From Chlorella sorokiniana (lineage: Eukaryota > Chlorophyta > Trebouxiophyceae > Chlorellales > Chlorellaceae), in the NCBI GenBank assembly GCA_025917655.1, contig CP084609.1:2046001-2110000 (forward strand): a stretch of 64,000 nucleotides of DNA, read 5' to 3'. The position numbers and the translations under genes were made by a program. The notes below the pieces were generated by a model that was not told the DNA's origin, did not search any database, and saw only the letters and a program-made list of their open reading frames with translations. Shown piece after piece: positions 22,761 to 33,874 of this stretch (its first letter is position 1; each line of letters opens with the position of its first letter).

Positions 22761-24423
22761 ATGGCTGAGGAGCAGCCCGGTGCCAGCCCATCAACCAAAG
22801 ACAGCAACCCTGCCCCCACAGCCCAGCCCCCAACCAGTCCGTGCCTGCCGCCGCGTCCTACCTGGGCGGCGCCCCTGCCGCCTTTGCCGCCCAAGCTGAC
22901 GTGCTGTTTGTGGCGGCGGGCGGCGAGGAGCTCCCCGCACACTCGCAGTTCCTGGCCCGCAGCTGCCAGCTCTTTGCAGAGATGCTGGACCCCAGCGGCG
23001 GCGTGGAGGGGCGGCCCGCCCGGGCGCCCCCTGCGAGTGCTGCTGCGAGCGCATGCTGCCGCCGACATCGCCCGAGCGCTGAGGGGCGTGTACCACCCTC
23101 ACGAAATCGCGGGGATGGCGGCGGGGCTGCGGGGAGCCGCTGCATACGGGGCCCAGCTGGATCTGGCCGCCTTCCTGCGGTGCGCGCCCTTGAGCAGTGC
23201 GCCTGACCGCGGAAGCGTGACTGCCAAGGTGTCGTTGCGTGCCCAAACATCCCGGAGGCTGCTCGCGTGCAGGCCGCAGCCACGCTGCACAAGCGCGACC
23301 CCTGCCCTCCCCTGCCGGCCCAGGTTTGGCCAGCTGGAGGCAGCGCTGCGCGAGCCCCTGGCCAGCCGCACGCCACGCATGGGCCAGCTGGTGCGCTTCC
23401 AGTTTGCGGCGTGGCTGGAGCTGGCGGAGAGGTGGGTGGCCCTTGGGAGCGCGCGGGCTGGGGCGCAGCGTGTGCCCGCTGGGCTTCCTGGGCTTTGCAG
23501 ACTGGAGGCCTGCTGGGCCCACCAAACGTTGTTAATCTGACTGGACATGAACCCAATCTGCTGCACTTTGTTCCGTGTTGTTGCTGGCAGGCACAGTCTG
23601 GGCGCGCTCCGCAGCTACTGCCTGGAATGCCTCCTGCACCTGCTGGCAGCCCCTGGCTGCACGGGGCGGGCGGAGGAGCCTGGGGTGGCCGATCTGCGCC
23701 TGGAGGCCCTCAGGTGGGCCGAGGGATACCGGCAGTACATGCAGAGGAGGGCAGCCGGTCCTTGTGCTGCAGCAGGCGGACAGCGAGCCTTGGTGTCAGC
23801 TGCTCCTGTCCCCCAAAAGTTGCGGTGGATGCCGGGGAGCAGAGGTTTGCATCGCAGCTGCTCCCCAGCACGTTGCCCCTGCTGGGAGGAGCACACAGCA
23901 GCTGGGCTGGCTTACAGCTCACACGCTTGCCCCGCTGGCCGCTGATCCAACCGCGGTGGTTCTCGACATAGTCATTGACCCCCCCCTCCTCCCCCAAACA
24001 GCAAGGCTGACCTGCTGCTGCTGCTGGACGGCATGGCTGCGGGCGTGCGACGCTGCCAGCAGGAGACATATATGCTGCGTGCCCGAGTGCCCTGCAGCGC
24101 CGCCGCTGCCGCCAGCCAGCCCATGCACGCCACGCAGGGCACCCCCGCAGCACTCGCTGCAGTCTGCCGGCTTCCTTCCTGGCGGAGGGGCAAGCCAGTT
24201 CAGCGCCGCTCCATCGACGCCGCCGTCGCCGCCGCCGTCGTCGTCGCTGCACGGCAGCCCCGGGTCGTGTGGTGGAGTGTACCGGCGGGCGGCAGACCAT
24301 GTGGCAGCTGTGGCGGTGCCCAAGCTGCGGGCGAGCGACATGGCCGGCAACCTGCCTGGTGAGGCCGCCATTGCTGCGTGGCGGCGCGTAGGCGACCTCT
24401 GCCGGATCGGCGGCGGAGCTTGA
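22761..24423 (+). CDS. BTB/POZ domain protein
   Basis: The BTB fold is read from ADVLFVAAGGEELPAHSQFL and ARSCQLFAEML (about 22895-22985), the classic start in which a hydrophobic strand leads to the A-H-S helix. Later pieces VLLRAHAAADIARALRGVY, HEIAGMAAGLRGAAAYGA and LDLAAFL are the second half of the fold. Further exons are helical: FGQLEAALREPL, LGALRSYCLECLLHLLAAPG and DLLLLLDGMAAGVRRCQQET. The end is a Ser/Pro-rich stretch then RASDMAGNLPGEAAIAAWRR, stop at 24421-24423. Such proteins often act as substrate adaptors for CUL3 ligases; that role is inference. The nearest ATG (22761) is one base out of frame with the BTB exon at about 22840, and a second frame change lies near 23015. Exon limits are therefore approximate. 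Confidence 0.65.
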
Positions 24424-24547
24424 CAACAGACTGCATTGAGTTATACACGCCAAAAAGAAGACGCATGTATAAGCGGAGGTGGCAAAAGTGAAGAAAGGCG
24501 CGGAGAGGGGAACGGTGTTCACGGCTGCAGGCGGAGGCGCGGCCGTT

Positions 24548-27500
24548 TCAGCTGCTTTGGCTGCCGCCCGCGCCCCGCTGCCGCCTGCCACCGCCTCCGC
24601 CGCATCGCCCAGCACCCGCTGGAGGTGCAGCGAGGGCGCCAGTACGGCGGCCGCCTCCGCCGCGCGTGCGCGCCAGCGGCCGCCTGGGGAGCCTCGGCGG
24701 CGGCGCTGTCAGCTGGGCCGCGCTCCCCGTTGCTGTGTGCCTCGGCCTGCGCCGCTGCCGCCCCTGCTGCCGCAGCCCACGCGGGCGGGTGCTGCCGTAG
24801 TAATACCGGAGCTCCCCTCGCTGGCGCCCGCTGCGATGGGGCGCCCTCAACCGCGACCGCGGCAAGCGCGGTGGCAGGCGCGGCGGTAGGCGCGCGGCAG
24901 GCGCGGTGGCAGGCACGGTGGCAGGCGCGGTGGCAGGCGCGGCGGCAGCTGCATCAGCAGGCGCGGCCTGCGCGTCAGTCGCCGTCGTTGCGGGCGCCAG
25001 CTGCTCCAGGGAGGCTGCCAGGGCGGCAGCCAGCATCGCCTCCTCCTCCTCCCTGCACACACCGCCGCGATCCGTGGCGCGATCTCTTCGAGTGCAGCAA
25101 CAGCAGCTCGAGGAGGCGTGAAAGGCAAGCCGAGGGCCGGGCGATCGGCCAGCAGCAAGCGGCGGCCAGGCGCAAGCCGGCGGCACAGCAGGCGCAGCGC
25201 CGCTCACGAGGTGCGCGGCGCCTCCACGCCGTCGCTGCCGCTGCCGCCAGCGGCCCGGTTGTGGGGGCGGGGGAGGTGGAAGGGCTTGGGCCTCCCCCGC
25301 CTTATCCAGCTGGCCGGCGGCGCCCGCTGGGTGAGGGCCGGCAGGTTGCCGGTCCTCCCAGCTCTCCTCCTGCCGCCCAGCCTGCTGACCCTCCTGGCCC
25401 TGCGGCTGGCCCTGCACCCTGGTCTGGTCCGCTTCTATCAGGGACGCCTCCAGAGCCAGCTGCAGCGCCTCCTCATCGCTCAGGTTCAGACCCGCCATAG
25501 CATCTGCCAGCCCCCGGCTGCCCCGCCGGGAAGCCGCGTCCCCGCCCTGCCGCCCCGCCTCTGCCTCCGCCTCTGCCTCCGCGGACAGCGAGCTCAGCAT
25601 GGCGGCCACGTCGGGCGGGCGGCGGCCGTTGGGGGCGCCGCGGCGCGCCGCAGGGACCAGGGCGGGCTCAGCGTGCGCGACATGGTGCGAGACAGGCCCT
25701 CGCCGTCATCGTCGGGCGAGCGCGGTGACGACGAGGCGGCGCTGGCGCTGGCCGCAGCCTCTGCCAGCTCGCCAGACAGGTTGCGCGAGGCCGTCACGTA
25801 GATGCTGCTGCTGGGGCGCGCCTGCGCGGCAGCGGCGGCCAGCGATGCGCGTCGAGCGGCGGCGAACGGAACAGTGGAGTCGCAGCCGCGCCCAGACCGA
25901 AATACTGTCAGCACGGCAGCCCGACTGCACAGCCCAAAGCCTGTTTCGCGCATGCTGCCTCCCAGCCTCCCCCACCATCATCAAGCGATGTATGCATGCT
26001 CAACAGCAACCCCCTGCCGCCCCCCCCTTTTTGCCCTTCCCCCTCACAGGTGCGGCAGCTCCTGCTCGGGTAGCGCCTGCAGGTCGGAGGGCCCCACCAG
26101 CTCCTCCACCCGCAGAGCCTGGTGCAGGAAGACGACGGAGGAGTCGTAAAAGTGGTCGGGCGGACTGCGGGGGAGGCAGAAGTCAGGGGGTGTGTGGGGG
26201 GCTGGGGGTAGGTGGGTGGGGGAAGGAATGTGAGCGCAGGGGCAGCGTGTGTGCGCAGCCCGACGGATGCGGCAAGCAGGGATCGCGCAAGGTGCGGGGC
26301 AGCACGTGGCATGCAGCAGCGCGCTGTCGTGGCGCGCATGGAAGCTGCGCGATGCTGGATGGGTGGGAGGGGAGTCGGTGTGCGGGGAGGCCGCCTGCTG
26401 CCCAACCAGACTCCCTGCAGCGCCTGCCCATTCCGCCATCCTGCATCGTGTGCTGCCCCCACACCCCCACGCCCCCAAGCGGGGCGCTGTTCCCGTCCCG
26501 TGCGTCGCGTTCCCCGCCCACCGCTGTTGTGGTCTCCCTCGAACGTGACCAGGTTCTTGTCCCCGGCATACGCTTGGAAGAGGCGCTCGCTGTGGTGCCG
26601 CGCCACAAACGTGTCGTCCAGGGCGTGGCCAAACTGCGCGGGGATGAAGCACTTGCCCACGGCATCCAGCGGCGCCACCGCATCCACCGAGAAACCCGCC
26701 CGCCGCCGCACGCTGCGCTTGAGCATCGCCAGGGCCACCTGCGGCACAGTGTGAAGGTGGCCGGGGGGGACGTAGCCAGGGTGGGGACTGCCACAGAGCA
26801 TGCTGGAGACCGAACGTGGATCGGGCGCCAGCACGGCACACCGAGCCCTGCATGCGCCAGGCGGAAAGCGCAGGGGCCGCCACCAGGGCCGCTGCACCTT
26901 GATCAGCGGCTTGGGCACGCGCAGCTGCTGGTCGGTGGCCAGCTCCATCATGAGGTCCACCAGGCGGGAGAAGGGGCTGTCCAGGACCTGTGGCGGTACA
27001 GGCAGTACAGAGGTATCGCAGAGGTACAAACGCTGCAAGGGACGCGCGCCACCCAGCAGAGGGCAGGGCAGAGCAGGCAGCGGGCAGGCAGGGCCTGAAG
27101 GCAGCCTCAGCCCACCATGCCGGCTATGCTGGGGTCGTGCTGGCTGTACAGCAGCGCAGTGACGGCGCCCATGGAGCGCCCCACAGGCCGATGGTGCTGG
27201 TGCTGCCTGCAGGGGCGGCTCAAGGGGGCCAGTTCGCAGCGACACCAGAGCGCAGCCGCTCGCGACTTTCAAGCTTGCCCCAGGATCCATCGCTTGCCTT
27301 GCATCGCTGAGTGCTATCCGCATGTACCGGCGTACCTTCATCCCGCAAGTACTGCACCACCGCCGCCAAGTCATCCACCTCAAACGCGCCGAGCGTCACA
27401 TAGCTTCCTTCGGACAGGCCCGAGCCCTGCACGTGCGCAAGGTTGAATGTGGGGCAGCGATGGGTGGAAAGCCCGTGGCAACAGGGTCAGGCATCACCGC

Positions 27501-28086
27501 CTGCTGCACGCACCGCAAAGTCAAAGGCCATGACCGTCATGCCTCGCGGCAGGCAGTGGTACAGTATCTCCTCCGCATCGCGCCGGCTGCCGCTGTTGCA
27601 GTGGCAGTACACGACGCAGGGCAGGCGCCCGTCGGAGGAGGTGACGACGCAGGGGCGATAGTGGCTGGCCTGCAGCTTCTGGCCCCGCCGGTTCTCCTGC
27701 AGTGAGCAGTGGGGCGGCCAGCTGCATGCTTGAGCCACCGCTGCAGCAGTGGATGTGTTGTCTGCCCTGAGCGCTCCAGATTGGCAGGCTGATTGGCAGA
27801 GAGGGCCCGGGTAGCGCATGCGAGCAGGGCAGCCCTGCTCACCAGCTGCACATCCAGGCGGTAGTAGCGGCGGTCGTATAGCCTGCGCGTCCCAACAACA
27901 AGAAAGGGGTGTCTAGCGGGAGCAGCGGTGCACCCACACTTAGTGGGTGCCAGCGGCAAAGGTTCGAAACCGGCATGCGCCCCTACCTGAAACTTGCGCG
28001 TCGCCCCCAACTAGATCTGCTTCTGTATAGGCATCGTCCCGCGGCGGACGGCACACCGCCGCGACCAGCTGATCCCAGAGATCCAT
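24548..28086 (-). CDS. Alpha/beta hydrolase with two C-terminal ubiquitin-interacting motifs
   Basis: Serine hydrolase fold of the plant type that begins MxQLVxxIIRPPR. Exon 1 (27987-28086) starts MDLWDQLVAAVCRPPRDDAY. Next exons give RRYYRLDVQL, RGQKLQASHYRP, PCVVYCHCNSGSRRDAEEIL, GMTVMAFDFA and GSGLSEGSYVTLG. The nucleophile elbow is LWGRSMGAVTALLYSQHDPS (about 27185), followed by VLDSPFSRLVDLMMELA. The acid and His parts are PAQFGHALDDTFV..FEGDHN. The tail carries two UIM-like helices, SDEEALQLALEASLIE (about 25480) and EEEEAMLAAALAASLEQ (about 25060), so it probably binds ubiquitin. The substrate is unknown. A Pro-Ala-Thr repeat follows UIM 2. The true stop is uncertain: 24548 is the end of the longest frame, and at least one frame change lies near 25640. 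Confidence 0.8.
24855..24955. repeat. GC-rich minisatellite, unit about 12 bp
   Basis: About eight tandem units close to GGCAGGCGCGGT with small variations. On the minus strand they encode a Pro-Ala-Thr/Val repeat after the second ubiquitin-interacting motif of the hydrolase gene. Unit length is mostly a multiple of three, so length changes could leave the frame intact. Confidence 0.7.
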
Positions 28087-28468
28087 CGTCCTAGGTTGTT
28101 GCTACGGCAGGCTCCGACTGGCGCCGCCGCTAGTCGGCCTAAGGCGACCAGAGCCGTGGTGGCGTGGCTGCCACAGCTTCAGGCACAGCTGCTCCTCTAC
28201 CCAGAAGCGCCCTTCGTTCACCCCGGCAAAGGTCAAAGCCTGAAGAGATCGCGTTGAGGGCCGGTGTGCTTGAGGATCCGTTGAACAGCACAGACGACGA
28301 GTATACGCAGTTGATCGACAAGTGCAAGGCTCCGGATGGCGCTTGGGGAACAACCACGCAAACCTGCGGTGTACATGAAGTGTACTTGGTCGGGTGCATA
28401 ACCCGGCGGGTCGCCGGGTCTGTGCAGCTCTCGAGGACATTGCTGCATCGCATGACCTCCCAGCAGCA
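28087..28468. promoter_or_regulatory. Divergent promoter region of hydrolase and RTF1
   Basis: These 382 bases lie between the start codons of the hydrolase (-) and RTF1 (+). No coding sequence or RNA gene was supported. Confidence 0.5.
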
Positions 28469-31400
28469 ATGAGCGAGTCCAGCCTCGACTCCGAGCTGCT
28501 TGCGGTGGCAGGCCGCAAAAGAGCGCGGGACAAAAGGCAAAGCCCAAGCGATTCCGGGTCCGAAGAAGTCTCTTCTGACGATGTGTCTTTGGACAGCGAG
28601 TCTTGGGATGGCAACAAAGCCGGCAGGCACGTTCTCCTTTTTGTCTCGTGCTGCACATGATAAGTTCACAACACGTAACATGTGATCGCTTTGCGACACG
28701 GTCACCGCGGCAGGTGCTGACCATTACCGCCGCTGCCAGTTGCGCCGCCTTCCCGCCCGTCACAGCCTGCTCGCTGTCTGCACCCTCTCCGCAGCAAGAA
28801 GCGCGGTGGCAGCGGCTTTAAGCCGCCTGCGCGCAAGCGCCAGGCCAGGGCGCGGGGCGCTGCCGCATCGGAGTCGGAGCAGGAGGGCGACGAGGAGTCT
28901 GAGGAGGAAGAGGACAGGCTGGAGATTGACGAGGAGGACCTGATTGAGGATGAGGAGGACCGCAAACGGTGAACCAAACTGCAGGGGGTCACCCATACCA
29001 AGGCATCCATCTTGTGAGGTGTACCAGGCATCGCGGCAGGGTGCTTGGCTCCGTGGGCGGGGCCTGTCCTGAGCCCGCGAGCTGAGCCGGCTGCCCTGCC
29101 CCTTGCATGCACGCAGCCTGGCGGCGATGACGGAGCTGCAGCGAGAGTTTGAGCTGGCCACACGCGCGGAGCGACGCAATCAGGAGCTGCTGCGCCAGAA
29201 GCTGCTGTCAAAGGTGGGTGGATGGGGTCAGATTTGTTGCGGGGACCGGGGTCTTTTCCCCGACACCCATCATCGCACTGGAGCCCCGCACCGTTTCCAG
29301 CCATACCATCTGTTGTTATTCTGTTGTTAGTGAGGGGCCAGCCGCATCCTGGCGTGCCTGGCGAGCAGAGTGCATGAGGGGCGTGTGCCTGCGCTGTTCG
29401 CCGCGGCGCAGAGCGACGCCAAGGCAGAGCGCGGGGGCCAAGGCGGCCAAGCGCGTGGGGCGGGCGAAGAGCGGGCGGGAGGAGCGGGAGGAAGCCGCCA
29501 AGAAGTCGGCCATGGAGGAGCTGCGGGCGGCGCGAGAGCGCAAGGCCCGCGGCGCGGAAGAGCGGTGCGCCGCTGCCGCCCTCGTTCACCCTTTCACCGC
29601 GGCCGGTCTGCTGGTGCATGCTGGGTTATGCTTCCTGCTGCTGTGCTGTGCTGTGCTGTGCTGTGCAAGCAGTATCATCGCCGGTGCGCAGCTGCCTATT
29701 CGCATCCCTGCGCTGGCCATGCAGCCTGAAGTTTCCCATCGCCCTTCTCCGCTCCCTCTTCCGCGTGCAGCACCCGCAAGCGGGAGGGCTCGGAGGAGCT
29801 GGAGGATGAGGAAGAGGATGGGGGCGGGGGGGCGGCGGCGCGGCCGGCGCGACGACCGCGACTCGGAGGAGGAGGGCGCTATCTCTGGTGCGGCCCGCCG
29901 CCACCCTCCCAGCGCGACGCCGTGCTGGCGCTGCGTGTGGGCTGCCGGCAGCTGACCCGCTCGGGCTGTTGGCTGCCGATGGAAGCGACCGCGTGCAGCC
30001 TTACTGGCGCCTGTGCTGATTACTGGTCTGCCGGCTGGCTTTTCCCTCCATTGCTGCAGACGAGGAGCTGTCAGATGTCGACAGGCGGCGCCTCTTCGGC
30101 CGGCGCGGATCAGACGTGCGTCAGCGTCGCGCTGCATGCGATCGGATGCTTGGCCGCTGCTCCTGCCCCAACTGTGGCGTGCAGCGGCATCAATGCAGGC
30201 GGCAGAGCCGGTCGCCCCCATGGGCTGTCGGGTGCCGGTGTGCTCAGCTTGATGCTATGATGCCGTCTTCATGCAGGACGGGGAGGATGAGGAGGACGAG
30301 GCGCCGCTGGAAGAAGTGAAGTTGATACAAGGTGGGGGAATGTGGCTGTGGCACCAGGTGCAGACGCTGCTGCGCCAGCGTCCGCCCTCAGCAGCAGCAG
30401 CCCGCCGCTTCCCCAGCCCAGCCTGCCCAGCCTGCCACTTGCGGCCCCCGTTGTTTCCGCGCGACCCTCGCTGCAGTGCGGCGCAGCAAGCTGGAGGAAT
30501 GGGTGAATGAGCCGTTCTTCGAGGACACCCTGCCCGGCTGCATGGTGAGCCGCCCGCGGGCCTGCCGGGCTGCTGCCAGCCGCGCCCCTCCGCCCAGCAG
30601 CTCACACCGCCGCTGCACCAAACACACTTTCCTGCCGAGGCGCGCAGCCTGTGCTGATCGCGGCAAAGATGGGCGGGGCCGACGAGCTTGCGTGCCGCAG
30701 CCTCCTTGTGCCGCCGCTGCCCCATCTCTACCTGTTCCCCCTCCCTCTTGTCTCTGCCCTATGCTGGACCCCCCTGCCCCACCTTTTCTACCCTCCCACA
30801 GGTGCGTGTTGTGGCTGGAGAGTACACCGACGCGAGCGGCATGCCCCAGCGCCGCTACCTGCTGTGCCAGGTGGTGGCGGTGGAGACGCGGGCGCCTGGA
30901 TACTACAAGTGAGGGGCATGGCGGCGCCTCGCCCACGCAGTCGCGTTCCACATGCTGCGCTTGCTGCATGCACTGACCTGCGCTGCAGGCTGTTTGTGGC
31001 TGCGGCGGTGTGGCACAACTCCCGCCCCTGTCCTGCTTGGCTGGAGCCACTTCTTCTTTTGTGGAGTGGATGAGGCGGTTTGTGGCGTGGGGGTATAGGT
31101 GGGGAAAGGCCAAGCAGGGGTTGTATGCCCGGCCCCGTCTGCAGGGACTCCGGCCAGGCGTGGCGCAACCCGTACCCCTTTGGCCCTCTCAACGAGAAGA
31201 CCAGCAAGTGGTTGGTGGTGGAGCGCGGCAGCAGCCAGCGCGGCATGCCGCTCGCGCTGGTGCGCTGGCGCTGATGCTTGCTCGTTGAGGGCTGCATCGT
31301 GCGCTGGGCTGGCTCGTGCATGCCCGTCGGCTGGCCACGTCTCTCCTCGTCTCTTCCTTGTCGCTGCCTTGTGTTTCAGCAACCCAAGTCGGCTGTTGTG

Positions 31401-33396
31401 TAGGGCCACCCCGACATCCACTTCTCCCTCCAATCGTGGTCACTGCTTTCCCAAGCCTTCCCCTCCCTCTTCCCTGCATTAGGTGTCCAACCACAGCTTC
31501 TCTGAGCACGAGTTTGAGAGCTGGCAGGCGGCGCTGAAGGACCAGGGGCGCCCGCAGCTCAGCCGCCGCGCCGTCAAGGAGGTGCATGACCGCATGGTCA
31601 AAGCCAACTCGTGAGCGGCTGCCCGACAAGCTTGGGGGTCAGGTCTGGCATGTACGGGCCCGCTGGCCGTCTCCCAGAATTCCTCCTTTCCGCACAGCAT
31701 GAGCTGCGTCACCTGACAGCAGCCGCCGGCGGGGCAGGCGATGTACTGCAGGCTTGAACCTGATTGTGCTGCCCCTGTGTTTGTACCGCAGGTACCGCTA
31801 CACCGACGAGGACGTGGCGCGCCTGCTGCAGGAGAAGCGCGCCAAGGGCCAAGCGCCGCACAACTTGGGTGCGGGAACTTGGGCCAGCGCTAAGCTCACG
31901 GTGCACGCCATGCGGTTGCGTGGCCTCCTCGTCTCCCCCTGCCGCCGACCCTCTCGCCGTTCCGCCGCCCCGCTGTGCAGCGCTGGAGAAGGCTCGCCTG
32001 GACGCGCAGCTGTCGTACGCCAAGGAGCAGGGGGAGGAGGAGAGGGCGGCAGAGTGAGGACCGCCGCTGCTGCGGGCCCCACCGCTGTCCGCCCTTCCTC
32101 ACGCATCCGCGGTTCGCCGGGCTCCTGGGCGCTGCGCTTGCGTGCCTCGCCTCCTAACCCACGCTGGCTGTTGCAACTTGTCGCGTCCCTGCCTGGCCCG
32201 CAGGCTGGAGGCGCAGATTGCAGCGCTGGGCGCTGTTCTGGAGGAGGGCAAGGCGCGGCGGCACAAACACAACATGGCGGACCTGAACAAGCGCAATGCC
32301 GACCGTAACTTCAAGGTGGGGCGCTATATGCACCCATGCTTGTAAAAACTTTGGAAGGGGGGCTGTTGGTGTGGGGCGGCTGGTGGGCAGGGTATGTGCA
32401 TGCGCCGCTTCATCCCTGCCGGTGCCGCAGTGATGGACTCACTTGGCCACATGTTGCGCCTCGACATGTTTCCTCTCCACTTCTTGAACTCGCGCACCCA
32501 CCCACTTGTTCACTGGTTTGCCCCATGGCCGCTTTCCGTTCAGAATGCGTTGGACAACGTTTCCAACCGGGTGGGGGCGACGGCTGGCTCCCAGGATGCC
32601 CGCACCTCTCAGTTGGATCCCTTCAGGCAAGTGCGGCGCTGGGGCTTTCCGCGCCGCGCAGCTGGCCCTTTGCATGCACCCTGGCCCCATCCCTGGCCTT
32701 CTTGTGGTTGAGCTGCGCTGCGTGTTTCTGCTTTCAGCCGCCGAGCCACGCGGCCCATGATCTACTGGAGCACCAAGCGGCAGCAGCAGGGTGAGCGGCG
32801 GCGGTGTGTGTCGATCTGATGCCCTGCACTTGCTGGTCTGCTTCCTGCTTGCTGCTTAGAAGCGGCTGCAGCCCGAAGCCCTCACCAACGTACTAGCGCG
32901 CATGCTGACCCTCCGTGCAGCCGAGGAGGGTGGCGAGGGGGAGGCGCAGGCTGGCGATGCCCAGCCCGCCGCCGTGGAGCAGCAGCAGCAGCAGGAGGGT
33001 GACGAGGCGGGGCAGCGCGGCCCGCAGCGGCCCAACCTGGACGAGATTGTGGACCTGAGCCAGCTGGACCTGTCCATCCTGCAGCAGCCGGCACGCATGC
33101 CGCCCCTGGCGCGGGTAAGCTGACTTGAGGGGCAGGCTGGTGGCCCGCTTCTCAAGTTTGGGGCCTCGCTGGGTTCACTGCGCGGACGTGGCGTGCGAGG
33201 CGACTGCGAGGCAAGGCTGCCATGGTTTGGATGGCAGGCTGTTTGTGAATGTGGTCTCTCACATATGTGCCCCCTCTCTGCACATATCCCCCTGCCGTGC
33301 AGAAGCTGCTTGGGCCCACGTGGCGGCCTCGGCAAGCCCCCCGGCGCCCGCATTATATCCCTGGAGGAGTTCAGGCGCAGCGGGGCCATGCACTGA
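28469..33396 (+). CDS. RTF1: RTF1, Plus3-domain subunit of the Paf1 transcription elongation complex
   Basis: Nuclear elongation factor; RTF1 links the Paf1 complex to Spt5 and promotes H2B ubiquitination. The N-terminus MSESSLDSELLAVAGRKR is acidic and Ser-rich and is followed by long Asp/Glu runs. Then come AAMTELQREFELATRAERR (about 29126), the Plus3 entry VRRSKLEEWVNEPFFEDTLP (about 30476), VRVVAGEYTDASGMPQRRYL, CQVVAVETRAPGYYK, WRNPYPFGPLNEKTSKWLVV, VSNHSFSEHEFESW and KEVHDRMVKANSYRYTDEDV. The C-terminal coil is LEAQIAALGAVLEEGKARR, NADRNFKNALDNVSNRVG and RPMIYWSTKRQQQ, then NLDEIVDLSQLDLSILQQP and the end SLEEFRRSGAMH. Intron 1 (28627-28794) has a GC donor, phase-consistent. The last junction is one base out of frame. 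TGTAA lies at 33447-33451. Its 3' exons have a decayed copy downstream. Confidence 0.93.
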
Positions 33397-33874
33397 ACTA
33401 CCGTATGCATAGTTTTTCTTTGCAGCACTCTGTTACGCACGCAGCTTGTAACTATCAACATGCACATGAATTCAAGCGGCACCGACATGCTGGGCTGCGC
33501 TGCGGTACCAGCCGTCAATGGGAGGCAACTGCGCTCTCATGCAGGTGTTGTGCTTTGACGCTTGAGCAACTGTCACTTGCACTGTATAGAGCGGCATTGT
33601 CTGTACAGCTGATTGCCTCAGTACAGCAACCATGGCTGACCTGAAGGGCGCCGTGCGGCATGCTCGTCCCACGGCCACATAGTCGCCCCTCGCTGCCCCT
33701 GGCCAACCAGCCTATTTGTTCTCGTTGTTGCACCTTTTCCTATCTTTCTGTCGAGTATTCCTAGCGTTTTCACGCACCCGCATAGACCGCCGAAGCAAAC
33801 CGGAGCTCCCCACGCAGCAAGCGAGCTTTGCGGTCTCCCGGCGTCCCTCTAGTTCTGCTATCCGACCACGAAAC
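33397..33874. other. Intergenic: RTF1 3' UTR and promoter of the next gene
   Basis: This holds the TGTAA signal of RTF1 at 33447 and a T-rich stretch at about 33715-33775 that probably belongs to the promoter of the gene starting at 33875. No gene was seen. Confidence 0.5.

Noticed and set aside
24436-25500. 354-codon open frame on +
   Set aside because: It is antisense to the hydrolase tail with its UIMs and minisatellite; composition only.
27900-28000. tRNA-like GGTTCGAAACC box at 27961
   Set aside because: The flanking bases do not form a T stem, and no acceptor, D or anticodon arms fit. It lies in the first intron of the hydrolase gene.
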